Shown: positions 1-7,694, numbered from the stretch's first letter. The stretch: 8,215 nt of DNA from Thiotrichales bacterium (GCA_024762895.1 JANTGN010000110.1:1-8215), one strand, 5' to 3'. Made by a program: numbers and translations. The notes: generated by a model not told the origin, from the sequence alone.

Positions 1-1599
1 GGTGTTAGTGGCACCATAGGAGGGGCGAGCGTTAAGATTAATGGAACCATTGGTGATCCACCGGAATACTTAAAAACACGGCTGAGCCTGGATATTAGCG
101 GGGATGACATCGATGACTTTCTCGATCACCCCGTTGAGCGGGAAATCCCATTTCAGATCAAAGGGAATGTCGCCAAGGATAAAAATCACACCCGTTTTGA
201 AAATGTAAAAATCAAGCTGGCAGATATCACTGGCCAGTTGGAGGGTCATATAGGAAACTGGAATAATATTGATGGATCGGAGCTTACCGTCTCGGCTCAG
301 GGAGAAGGCCTCGATGCCATTGCGGCCATACTGGGTCGGCCACTCCCCGAGGGCGCCTTTAGTTTCGATGGACATTTAAGTGGCATAGATGATGCCTTTC
401 ATATCGACCGTATGGTGGCTCAACTGGGGCGCAACAATCTTTCTGGTGATCTGAAACTGACTAAGGGAGAGCCTCCACTGTTGAGTGGAAGTGTTCGTTC
501 CAGCTACCTGGATTTTTCTTTGCTGGCAAAAGAAGCAGGGCCGGAAGCGGTCCCGACTGAAATTCGTGAAGCATCAAAGCAGACTGCTGCGACTGATAGT
601 GCCGTTATGAAGCCCCCTGAGCAAAAACCACAGTTGTTATTTCCAGATACACCGATCAAATTAGATGTTCTGAAGAAAGTGAACCTGGACCTGGCGTTTC
701 ACTTTGACGAGGTGGAAAACATTAATAAACGGGGGGCGGTACTGGATCTTTCGGCAAAGGTTCTGATCAAGGAGGGAGGCATCCGGGTAACGGGACTTGA
801 AGGAAGTGGGCCACTCGGAGGGAAGCTCGCGGGTGATCTTTATATTATGCGCGAGGCTGATGGTGCCAGTATCGATATTGATATCATGGGTGAGCAGTTA
901 CGGATTGGGCTGGCGTCAGCGCCCAACCAGGATCCGGCAACCTATCCACCAGTCAATTTGGAGGCCAGTTTGACTGGCAGTGGGAGCACCTATCACCAGT
1001 TGGCCGCCTCGTTGAATGGTCGAGTTAAAATGGTACAGGGTGAAGGGCGTGTTAATAATAACAGCATGAATTTCCTGCTCTCTGATGTGCTCTATGAATT
1101 GTTTCAGACGATTAACCCATTTTCAAAATCAGAGCCTACTACACAGCTCAATTGTAGTGTTTTTATTGTTAGTCTTGAAAAAGGTACTGCAGATGTACAG
1201 GCCCTGGTGATTCAAACCGATAAACTGAATATCGTGAGTGGTGGCAGGGTTGATCTGGATACCGAGCGGATCAATATTGGTTTCAGTACACGGCCTCGAA
1301 AGGGATTAGGCATAAGCGCCAGCGTCATTACTAATCCTTTTATCAGGTTGGGTGGAAGTTTGAGCCGGCCTGCCATTGCGCTTGATGCTGGTGGGGCGAC
1401 TTTAGCCACGGGTGCTGCGGTCGCTACCGGAGGTCTATCGATCCTTGCCCAGGGTTTCTGGGACCGGTTTTTATCCAGTCGCGATCCCTGTGGGCAGGCC
1501 CTGAGGCGAGACGAGAAACTCCGTGGTGAAACACCCGAACCCAGAAATACCAGGAATACCTTACCTACCCCGGAACCTGGGCAAGGGTGGTTTGATTGA
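1..1599 (+). CDS. AsmA-family protein, C-terminal part (5' end outside window)
   Basis: The frame is open from base 1 to a TGA at 1597-1599, giving 532 residues without a start. The TTG at 238 lies inside this frame and is not a credible start. The sequence is a long run of alternating beta-strand-like stretches ending in a typical AsmA C-terminus. It has a conserved block around residues 410-455 (VDLDTERINIGF, then RPRKGLGISAS, then TNPFIRLGG), followed by a Gly/Ala-rich segment and a DPCGQAL motif near the end. AsmA-family proteins are anchored in the inner membrane by an N-terminal helix and reach into the periplasm. They are linked to outer-membrane homeostasis and, in related members, to phospholipid transfer between membranes. 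The anchor is not visible because the N-terminus is missing. The last 40 or so residues are polar and Pro-rich and look disordered. The gene converges on the sucrose cluster and has no evident functional link to it. The family assignment is firm; the specific role is unknown. Confidence 0.9.
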   Translation, partial: GVSGTIGGASVKINGTIGDPPEYLKTRLSLDISGDDIDDFLDHPVEREIPFQIKGNVAKDKNHTRFENVKIKLADITGQLEGHIGNWNNIDGSELTVSAQGEGLDAIAAILGRPLPEGAFSFDGHLSGIDDAFHIDRMVAQLGRNNLSGDLKLTKGEPPLLSGSVRSSYLDFSLLAKEAGPEAVPTEIREASKQTAATDSAVMKPPEQKPQLLFPDTPIKLDVLKKVNLDLAFHFDEVENINKRGAVLDLSAKVLIKEGGIRVTGLEGSGPLGGKLAGDLYIMREADGASIDIDIMGEQLRIGLASAPNQDPATYPPVNLEASLTGSGSTYHQLAASLNGRVKMVQGEGRVNNNSMNFLLSDVLYELFQTINPFSKSEPTTQLNCSVFIVSLEKGTADVQALVIQTDKLNIVSGGRVDLDTERINIGFSTRPRKGLGISASVITNPFIRLGGSLSRPAIALDAGGATLATGAAVATGGLSILAQGFWDRFLSSRDPCGQALRRDEKLRGETPEPRNTRNTLPTPEPGQGWFD

Positions 1600-1732
1600 T
1601 TTTACTCTACCTGCAACAGGCCTATTTCATTTGTCCTGAGAAGCGTGTCAGTATCCTGTAGTTTTAATAAGATCAATTGAATATCTTATTCACCAGGATT
1701 GAATGCCCAGCCAAAAGGAATTCCGAACAGAG
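1600..1732. other. convergent intergenic gap between the AsmA gene and ams
   Basis: This gap separates the 3' ends of two converging genes, so a bidirectional terminator would be expected. I see no classic GC-rich hairpin followed by a T-run on either strand. The only structures are a 4-bp CCTG/CAGG hairpin near 1611-1621 and the AT-rich inverted repeat at 1666-1690. Termination here may be Rho-dependent or may rely on the weak hairpin. Confidence 0.5.
1666..1690. repeat. small AT-rich inverted repeat between convergent genes
   Basis: Arms AATAAGAT (1666-1673) and ATCTTATT (1683-1690) are perfectly complementary over 8 bp, with a 9-base loop. On the plus strand it is preceded by TTTT and followed by CACC, so neither strand has a good T-run after the stem. 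It could act as a weak bidirectional terminator because of its place between two gene ends. The stem is AT-rich and may be chance. Confidence 0.3.
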
Positions 1733-3685
1733 CTAATCGGTCAGCCAGTAAAATTGATTTGGGGGGATGACAAGCTGATCATTGAACAAGTTCGGTGACT
1801 TACCTGAATAGACATCCCTGAGGCGCCCATATTCGAAGTTTCCGCGATTGCCAAGCTCGTTTAGTTCGAGGAATTGTGGAGAGTCATCAAAATTCCCCAC
1901 TACCAGGATCGATTCCCCAGGTCTATCAAGGTTGGTGCGCAGGAAGGCAAATAGATGAGGGTTTTGCAGATGGAGTAATTCACGATTGTTGAAATCCGCA
2001 AAAGCAGAAATTCTCTTGCGCACAGCGATCATGTTTTTTACACCATCAAAGATCCTCTGTTCAATGCTGCCATGTTGGAATCGTAACTCAGCTTTATCCC
2101 AGTCGATCCTGGGGCGATGTAGCCAGCGGCTATCCATAGCCTTGTTTTCATCTTCAAGATAGGAATAATCATTAAGAGTCCCTAGCTCGTCACCATAGTA
2201 AAGCAGGGGCATTCCGCCAAAAGAAAAAATCATACTGTTCAGTAACAGGATTTTCTTGATTGCAATATCAATCTCGACGGGATCATTTCTTTCTAGTGCA
2301 GCCTCAAGTCCTATAAGCGATGCGAGGGAACCAGATATACGGACATCCCCGCTTTTTTCATTGTATCCAAAGGGCTGTCCCCTGGCTGGTGAGTCATCAT
2401 AAACACCAGTGTAGTAATCAACCAGGAACTTTCGATGCGCTTGAGGTTCATAACCAGACAGTCGGATGTCGGTATCATCGAAACCTAAGCCTATGTCATC
2501 ATGGCAACGGATGTAATTCAACCAGGTTGCACGGTCAAGCTTGTCGGGCAGGCTTTGTATTCCCTGGTTGAGGAGTTTAGTGCTTTTGGTTGCTACGGCA
2601 TCCCATAACAGCGCCATATAGGTAGCGTTGTAGGCAATTTCGCATTCCTTAGCAATGACCGCATCCTCACCAAAATACTTTGCAATTTCCACGGGTGCAA
2701 CGATAGCCTCTGCAATAAACAGAACGCCTGGTGCCGTGACCTGACAGCAGTCCTTCATTAGCTGAAGTATCAGGTGAGCCTCGCGTTGATTCTGACTGGT
2801 TGTGCCAATTTTTTTCCATAAGAACGCAACAGCATCAAGTCTAATGATGTCCGCGCCATGATTAGACCAAAATAGTATAATGTCCAGCATTTCGATAAAA
2901 ACGGCGGGATTGCAATAGTTGAGGTCCCATTGGTAATTATTGAAAACCGTCATCACCCATTTTTCCATGGCCTCATCCCAGGTGAAATTTCCGGGTGCGG
3001 TCTGAGGAAAAATCTCTGGCATGGTTTCCTCGAACATGTCGGGGATTTCACGATTTTCGAAAATATAATAATAGTCCTGGTATTGAGTTTCACCCTGACG
3101 GGCCTTTTGTGCCCATAGATGTTCATTGGAGGTATGGTTTAGCACGACATCCAGGGTTAACAGAATTCCGCGTTTGCGCATTGAGGTGGCGAGGCTCAAC
3201 AGATCATCAAGACTGCCAGCCCTGGGGTCTATATCGCGAAAATCACTGACCGCATAACCGCCATCACTGGCGCCCTCAGGGCATTTAAGTATGGGCATGA
3301 CATGAACCATATTGATACCCAGTTCATTAAAGTAACTGAGCTTTTCTTCCAGTCCTTTTAGATTACCCGCAAAACCATCAGAATAAAGGGCCATGCCAAC
3401 CCATTCCTGGCTTAGGAACCAGTTATGATCCTGCTCTCTCTCAATGTCGAGTTTTTCCAGCGCATCAGGGCGTTTGATGTACTGTGAAGCCATGACTTCG
3501 ACCAGATGGATCATCTGTTCCTTGAAGTCATCTCGTTCACCATAAAGCACGTGAAAAAGAGAATGAATGGCGTAGAAATTGGCGCCTAGTCGAGTATAAA
3601 AATGACGAAGATCCTGTTTCCGTATCTCGGGTTTAAGTTCGTCGAGAATCTCGTTTAGTAGTGAATGTGAAACCTGTTCATACAT
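1733..3685 (-). CDS. ams: amylosucrase (GH13 family, sucrose glucosyltransferase)
   Basis: This 650-residue protein matches the Neisseria polysaccharea amylosucrase type (636 residues) in length and domain order. It has a helical N-terminal domain (about 1-90), a GH13 (beta/alpha)8 barrel with an inserted B' region (about 400-460), and a C-terminal beta domain (about 560-650). Catalytic residues are visible. D284 in IIRLDAVAF is the nucleophile, E326 in FIAEAIVAP is the acid/base, and H395-D396 in RCHDDIG includes the transition-state stabiliser. D141/Y144 in SDGGYAV, H184 in LNHTSNEH and probably R520 in DSRWLHRPR form the sucrose pocket. The family cleaves sucrose, extends alpha-1,4-glucans with the glucose and releases fructose; hydrolysis and isomer formation are side reactions. 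There is no signal peptide, so the enzyme is cytoplasmic. It is last in the operon, 28 bases after fruK, whose product would phosphorylate the released fructose. A sucrose hydrolase of the same subfamily is the main alternative, but the cluster favours amylosucrase. Confidence 0.93.
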   Translation of the reverse strand: MYEQVSHSLLNEILDELKPEIRKQDLRHFYTRLGANFYAIHSLFHVLYGERDDFKEQMIHLVEVMASQYIKRPDALEKLDIEREQDHNWFLSQEWVGMALYSDGFAGNLKGLEEKLSYFNELGINMVHVMPILKCPEGASDGGYAVSDFRDIDPRAGSLDDLLSLATSMRKRGILLTLDVVLNHTSNEHLWAQKARQGETQYQDYYYIFENREIPDMFEETMPEIFPQTAPGNFTWDEAMEKWVMTVFNNYQWDLNYCNPAVFIEMLDIILFWSNHGADIIRLDAVAFLWKKIGTTSQNQREAHLILQLMKDCCQVTAPGVLFIAEAIVAPVEIAKYFGEDAVIAKECEIAYNATYMALLWDAVATKSTKLLNQGIQSLPDKLDRATWLNYIRCHDDIGLGFDDTDIRLSGYEPQAHRKFLVDYYTGVYDDSPARGQPFGYNEKSGDVRISGSLASLIGLEAALERNDPVEIDIAIKKILLLNSMIFSFGGMPLLYYGDELGTLNDYSYLEDENKAMDSRWLHRPRIDWDKAELRFQHGSIEQRIFDGVKNMIAVRKRISAFADFNNRELLHLQNPHLFAFLRTNLDRPGESILVVGNFDDSPQFLELNELGNRGNFEYGRLRDVYSGKSPNLFNDQLVIPPNQFYWLTD

Positions 3686-3693
3686 AAAACATG

Positions 3694-3699
3694 CCCCTG
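3694..3699 (-). promoter_or_regulatory. ribosome binding site of ams
   Basis: On the minus strand CAGGGG lies 8 bases before the ATG at 3685-3683, which is good Shine-Dalgarno spacing and supports that start. It is the clearest ribosome binding site in the cluster. A second ATG at 3692-3690 sits only one base after the GGGG and opens a four-codon frame that overlaps the ams start; its spacing is too short for efficient initiation. The own ribosome site suits a gene separated from its upstream neighbour by 28 bases rather than 3 to 5. Confidence 0.6.
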
Positions 3700-3713
3700 T
3701 TTCTAGCGATCAC

Positions 3714-4601
3714 TTAAAGACCCCATGCAGATAAGAAGAAACCATAGAAATCCATATCCGTACTGGTTGCTCCCCGTATGCCTGTTATTGCACTGGCAAA
3801 GGACTGTGCATGGTCCAGCATCGTCGCCATGGGCCATTCATTGAGAATACCCAGGATTATGACACTGGTAAAGGCATCACCTGCACCTACGGTATCAACA
3901 ACTTTATACTGTCTTTGTGGTTGAATTGATGACTGGTGGCCATTTTTATCGATGGCCACGGCACCCTTGTTGCCCAGGGTGATGATAAAGAGGCTGGCAG
4001 GGAATCGCTTGCGAAGTTGTATTATTTGCTGGTCCAGGTCCTGTGTATCAGGGATAACAATATCAAGTTCATCCTGATTGAGTTTAATCCAGGTGGCTTT
4101 CTCCAGTAATGAAGTTATTTTATCCTTTTCCCACCAGGGGCTCCGAAGGTTAATGTCTATAAATGAAGGATGGCTATTTCTAATTAGATCTAGCGTATTC
4201 CCTGATGTTTCGTGGCGTAAGGCCAGGCTTCCATGATAAATAAAATAATCTTCAGGCAGTATTGGCAGATTGGCAGAATTAATATAATCATAGGCACTAT
4301 GATCGGCAATGACAAAGCTGTGATCATTTCCCTGAAAGGTAATTTCAACCTTACCCGAAGGGTGCTGTGTGTCGGTCTGAATGCCGCTTGAGTCCATACT
4401 CCATTCTTGCATGGCCTCTGTGATGCGCTGACCGAAGCTGTCATTTCCAATGCTGGAGATAAACAAAGGGTTGGCACCAAATGCCTGTAGATGCCATGCA
4501 ACATTAAATGGGGCGCCTCCCAGTATTTCCGACCCATCCGGGAAGCAATCGAACAGGACTTCACCAAAGATCACTGGGCGTGCTTTCTTGAGGTTGTCCA
4601 T
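3714..4601 (-). CDS. fruK: PfkB-family fructokinase (ATP:fructose 6-phosphotransferase)
   Basis: The 295-residue protein is a PfkB/ribokinase-family sugar kinase of normal length. The N-terminal family signature is at about 28-38 (GGAPFNVAWHL). The C-terminal signature is DTVGAGDAF at 236-244, with D242 as the catalytic base and the GAGD anion hole. The GEVLFDCFPDG start (residues 13-23) resembles bacterial fructokinases of the sucrose-linked type. The expected reaction is fructose plus ATP to fructose-6-phosphate in the cytoplasm. The gene lies between spp and ams, so the likely fructose source is amylosucrase acting on sucrose, and the product is a substrate of Sps. The ATG follows the spp stop by 3 bases, with a partial ribosome site (GTGGA, 7 bases upstream) inside the spp end, which suggests translational coupling. 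The name fruK follows the methanotroph cluster and should not be confused with 1-phosphofructokinase FruK of enteric bacteria. Substrate choice within PfkB is inferred from context. Confidence 0.88.
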   Translation of the reverse strand: MDNLKKARPVIFGEVLFDCFPDGSEILGGAPFNVAWHLQAFGANPLFISSIGNDSFGQRITEAMQEWSMDSSGIQTDTQHPSGKVEITFQGNDHSFVIADHSAYDYINSANLPILPEDYFIYHGSLALRHETSGNTLDLIRNSHPSFIDINLRSPWWEKDKITSLLEKATWIKLNQDELDIVIPDTQDLDQQIIQLRKRFPASLFIITLGNKGAVAIDKNGHQSSIQPQRQYKVVDTVGAGDAFTSVIILGILNEWPMATMLDHAQSFASAITGIRGATSTDMDFYGFFLSAWGL

Positions 4602-4604
4602 AGT

Positions 4605-5450
4605 CTATTCCACTATCCAGGGCCGTGTATAAGGGCAGTAATGTACAACACCTTCGAGGATGCCAGCGCAATAGTTTCCATTCATATCTAAAAATCCACC
4701 CGAGGCAATATATAGGGTATCGGAATTATTATTTTGTCTGGCCTCGAAAGCCGCCTGTTCACGAACTGAATGACTGGCATTGGCGACTAGTGTACCCTGG
4801 ACCTCGCTGGCCAGTACCGAGATATCATTACCGCTATCACCAGAGAAGACAGTTTCCGGCAGAGTAAATCCGAGACGTTCTCTTACAAATTGCAGTCCAT
4901 GTAATTTAGTGGCATTTCGTGGCAGGACATCAAGTAAGCCGGTATCGGCTAATTCATCGACACTATAGATAAGACTTGCGAGAACCCCGTTACGATTTAG
5001 GCGCTCTTCCATTTCCAGTAATAGTTGGTCTATGTCGGTGTGCAGGGGTAGATAATAACTGAGTTTGTAGGCATTTTGTTTTTCAGGTTCCTGAAGCGTT
5101 AATTCATCAATATTTTGAAATAATATTGCAAGATCAGCATGGGAAAAGCCTGCCCATAGGGGCCTTATTTCATTTTCCCAGGATGACCAGGAAGTCCAGT
5201 CTTGGGTGCTTGTGTCATAGATTACTGTTCCAACATCACTGATCACCAGGTCGGGGACAGGAAGCCCGTACGTGTCGATGGCCTCTGTAACCAGCTCCTT
5301 GTGTCGACCGGTGACATAGACCAGGGTGACCTGTTCATGAGAAACCAGGTGTTCAAAGTATCTTCTGGCGGATGGTGATTCGTCCTGACTTCCATTAGGA
5401 ATCAGGGTGCGATCAAGGTCTGTACAAAGTAATAGTCGAGAGTCTGTCAT
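4605..5450 (-). CDS. spp: sucrose-6-phosphate phosphatase (HAD superfamily, IIB type)
   Basis: The 281-residue protein keeps all four HAD phosphatase motifs. Motif I is DLDRT with D11 as nucleophile and D13 as acid/base. Motif II is T47 in VTGR, motif III is K182 in NATKLHGL, and motif IV is GDSGND at 204-209 with Mg-binding D205 and D209. The C2-type cap lies between motifs II and III (about 70-175). The expected reaction is hydrolysis of sucrose-6-phosphate to sucrose and phosphate in the cytoplasm, which pulls the reversible Sps step forward. The gene starts 5 bases after the sps stop and ends 3 bases before fruK. No clear Shine-Dalgarno sequence precedes its ATG, so it probably relies on coupling to sps translation. 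Related IIB phosphatases act on mannosylglycerate-phosphate or trehalose-phosphate; the assignment to sucrose-phosphate rests on the adjacent sps. Confidence 0.9.
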   Translation of the reverse strand: MTDSRLLLCTDLDRTLIPNGSQDESPSARRYFEHLVSHEQVTLVYVTGRHKELVTEAIDTYGLPVPDLVISDVGTVIYDTSTQDWTSWSSWENEIRPLWAGFSHADLAILFQNIDELTLQEPEKQNAYKLSYYLPLHTDIDQLLLEMEERLNRNGVLASLIYSVDELADTGLLDVLPRNATKLHGLQFVRERLGFTLPETVFSGDSGNDISVLASEVQGTLVANASHSVREQAAFEARQNNNSDTLYIASGGFLDMNGNYCAGILEGVVHYCPYTRPWIVE

Positions 5451-5455
5451 GGGTT

Positions 5456-7657
5456 TCAGGTGTCTTCAGGGATAGTGCACTTATCGAAAAATCTGTAGTA
5501 ATCCAGGGCCTCCAGTATGCCACCGGCATATTGAGCCCTGGCATAGTAAATGCGATCCAGTTCTATGAGTTGGGACAGTTCTTCATCATGACGATTGCCA
5601 ACCACCACGGCCAATGTATTACCGCGCATCATGTCTTCATCTGCTCCGGATCCACCGGCAGCCAGAACATGTTCCAGTGGTATATTCCAGCGGGAAGCAA
5701 AATAGCGCAGCGCTAGTCCCTTTGACGCCCTGATGGGCAGGATGTCGAGATATTGTCCGAATGAAAGAATGGCATTAACGGATAACTCCTGTTGGTGCAA
5801 TATTTTATTGATCTCTTCCAGAGAAGGCGCTTTGCTGGGATCGATATAGTAGCTGATCTTGAATTTGCTCTGCTCTTGCTTTTCCTGCAAATTTAATCCA
5901 GGTAAATCTGCAAGTGCCCGTTTCACTGAATTAGGATTCCACTGATAATCGATGTGTTTTTCCCAGTTTTTGTCCTCTGTCAGGTCAGGCTGGTAGTGGA
6001 TCTTAGTGCCCCCGCTGGTGATAAGTACATCGGGTTCAGGTATGTTGTATTGCTTCATTATCCTGAGGGCAGAGTCCAGACGTCGTCCGGATGCAATACC
6101 AAAGGTGGCACACTTTCGGTTGTCACGAAGCCTCTTGACGAGTTTTGCAAGAGACTGAGTATCACCCAGCAGGTTTTGATCAAGATCTGAAAAAATTGCA
6201 CGATCATGATAAAGCATGGGGCGCCTGATCTTGGGTGGCCGTACAAGCACCTCGGTTTTATCAATGATGGGCCGCACAACCTCGATATAACGCGCAGCGT
6301 GGGCTTCCCAGGAATAGTGTTCTCTAACACCCTGCAGGCCGTTGCTTGAGCGTTCCTGCCAGCCTTCCCAGTCATTTAGTACAGAAAGAAGTCTGCTGGA
6401 AATCTGCTCCGTATCAAGAGGATCGATGAGCAAACCGTTCTTGCAATTTGAGAGTATATCTCTGGGGCCGCCGTCCTCTGTCGCAACGATAGGTAATCCG
6501 CTTGCGGCCGCCTCGATCAAGGTAAGCCCAAATGGTTCGGTCAAAGCGGGATTGACGAATACTCCTCCCGAGGCCGCAGCCAGACGATAGATCAGGGCAA
6601 CTTCTTTTGAAGAGTGATGCTTGGGATAGGCCACTCTGCCATACAGGTCAAAGCGATCGATCATGAGCAGGAGATCTGTCAGTACTTCCTGGGCGCCCTC
6701 ATCAAGATCAGTGATGTCTTCCCTGTTCCCTGCAATGATGACTAGATTGGCCGCGGCCTGTAGTTCCTCAGAACCTCCATACGCCATTACCAGTGAGGCA
6801 ATGTTCTTGCGTGCATCAGGCCGGGATAGTGCCAGGATGATGGGTTTCTGGGGCTCACCCAAAAATCGTTGAATCTCTTTGGCAATATCGGTATGCCATT
6901 CATCACCCATGGGGGGGTGAAACTGCTCCAGATTGGTACCCGGGGGGATTACGCGCATCTGTTCGGGTTGATAATGATCGTATAATCCGTATTGCTCTTC
7001 GATCTCCTGGCTGGTGCTGGTGATCACTCTTTCTGCCGTAGCAAGCGTCTGTTCTTCCGCTTCGATCCTGCGAGACATCTTATAACGCTGTTCAATGACA
7101 TCAGCATCCAGGCCAGCTGCCAGCAGACGACGCCGTTTGACTCTCCCTAAAGAATGGCCGGTATGAATCAATGGTATGCCGAGCTGGTGAGAAATAAGGC
7201 AGCCTGTATAACCCGCATCGGCATAATGACTATGAATCAAATCGGGCATGCGCTTGCTGGATTTCAGTTGCGATAGAGTATTATCGGCAAAATTTTCCAG
7301 GTAATCCCATAATTCCTCTTTGGGGATATATTCAGAAGGTCCTGCCTCTATTCGAATGATGCGTACGCCATTGCCCAACTCCTCGATGGGCTGCGCATAA
7401 CCACTGTCAACCTGAGGATCATCGATTTTTCGAGTGACTAAGTCAACCTGTGCTACCTCAGGGCGATGCGACAATGCACGAGCGAGCTCTAGTACATATT
7501 TTATTTGTCCGCCGGTATCTGCATCACGGCCTAGTTCCAGATTATGGCCTCGTATAAGACCATGTACACTGATTAGGAGGATATAGAGCCCTTCCGGGGT
7601 CTTCGCTTTTGAGGGCTCATGGGAAACATCTTTTGACGATTCCATGATGGTGTCCAT
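5456..7657 (-). CDS. sps: sucrose-phosphate synthase with degenerate C-terminal phosphatase-like domain
   Basis: The 733-residue protein has a GT4 glycosyltransferase part (about 22-465) and a HAD/SPP-like part (about 485-715). In the first, the DTGGQ loop is at 47-51, HSHYADAGYTG at 142-152 and TGHSLGR at 166-172, a block typical of sucrose-phosphate synthases. The EX7E nucleotide-sugar site is E374 and E382 in TEPFGLTLIEAAASG. The reaction is NDP-glucose plus fructose-6-phosphate to sucrose-6-phosphate. In the second domain D491/D493 (SDLDQN), S523 and K646 remain. Motif IV, normally GDSGND, reads GGSGAD at 668-673, so one metal-ligand Asp is lost and Asn is Ala. This domain is therefore probably non-catalytic and structural or regulatory, as in cyanobacterial and plant enzymes, and the separate Spp does the dephosphorylation. 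An in-frame TAA at 7663-7661, separated from the ATG at 7657 by a single codon, excludes a longer start. No Shine-Dalgarno sequence precedes this ATG or the alternative Met5. It is the first gene of the operon. Confidence 0.93.
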   Translation of the reverse strand: MDTIMESSKDVSHEPSKAKTPEGLYILLISVHGLIRGHNLELGRDADTGGQIKYVLELARALSHRPEVAQVDLVTRKIDDPQVDSGYAQPIEELGNGVRIIRIEAGPSEYIPKEELWDYLENFADNTLSQLKSSKRMPDLIHSHYADAGYTGCLISHQLGIPLIHTGHSLGRVKRRRLLAAGLDADVIEQRYKMSRRIEAEEQTLATAERVITSTSQEIEEQYGLYDHYQPEQMRVIPPGTNLEQFHPPMGDEWHTDIAKEIQRFLGEPQKPIILALSRPDARKNIASLVMAYGGSEELQAAANLVIIAGNREDITDLDEGAQEVLTDLLLMIDRFDLYGRVAYPKHHSSKEVALIYRLAAASGGVFVNPALTEPFGLTLIEAAASGLPIVATEDGGPRDILSNCKNGLLIDPLDTEQISSRLLSVLNDWEGWQERSSNGLQGVREHYSWEAHAARYIEVVRPIIDKTEVLVRPPKIRRPMLYHDRAIFSDLDQNLLGDTQSLAKLVKRLRDNRKCATFGIASGRRLDSALRIMKQYNIPEPDVLITSGGTKIHYQPDLTEDKNWEKHIDYQWNPNSVKRALADLPGLNLQEKQEQSKFKISYYIDPSKAPSLEEINKILHQQELSVNAILSFGQYLDILPIRASKGLALRYFASRWNIPLEHVLAAGGSGADEDMMRGNTLAVVVGNRHDEELSQLIELDRIYYARAQYAGGILEALDYYRFFDKCTIPEDT

Positions 7658-7694
7658 TAATTATTAAGTTCAGGGGGGGATCTGCCCAAGTCGT

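Noticed and set aside
238..240. TTG as the start of the AsmA-family gene
   Set aside because: The same frame is open and AsmA-like from base 1, with no ribosome site before 238, so the gene simply begins outside the window.
4190..4567. Minus-strand frame of 125 codons inside fruK
   Set aside because: It overlaps the fructokinase gene entirely in another frame, and fruK has clear PfkB motifs. It is a shadow frame.
5456..6190. Sps as a bifunctional synthase-phosphatase
   Set aside because: Motif IV has lost a metal-ligand Asp and a complete separate Spp follows directly, so a working second activity is unlikely.
6058..6375. Minus-strand frame of 105 codons inside sps
   Set aside because: It overlaps the linker and start of the HAD domain of sps in another frame, with no motif of its own. 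It is a shadow frame.
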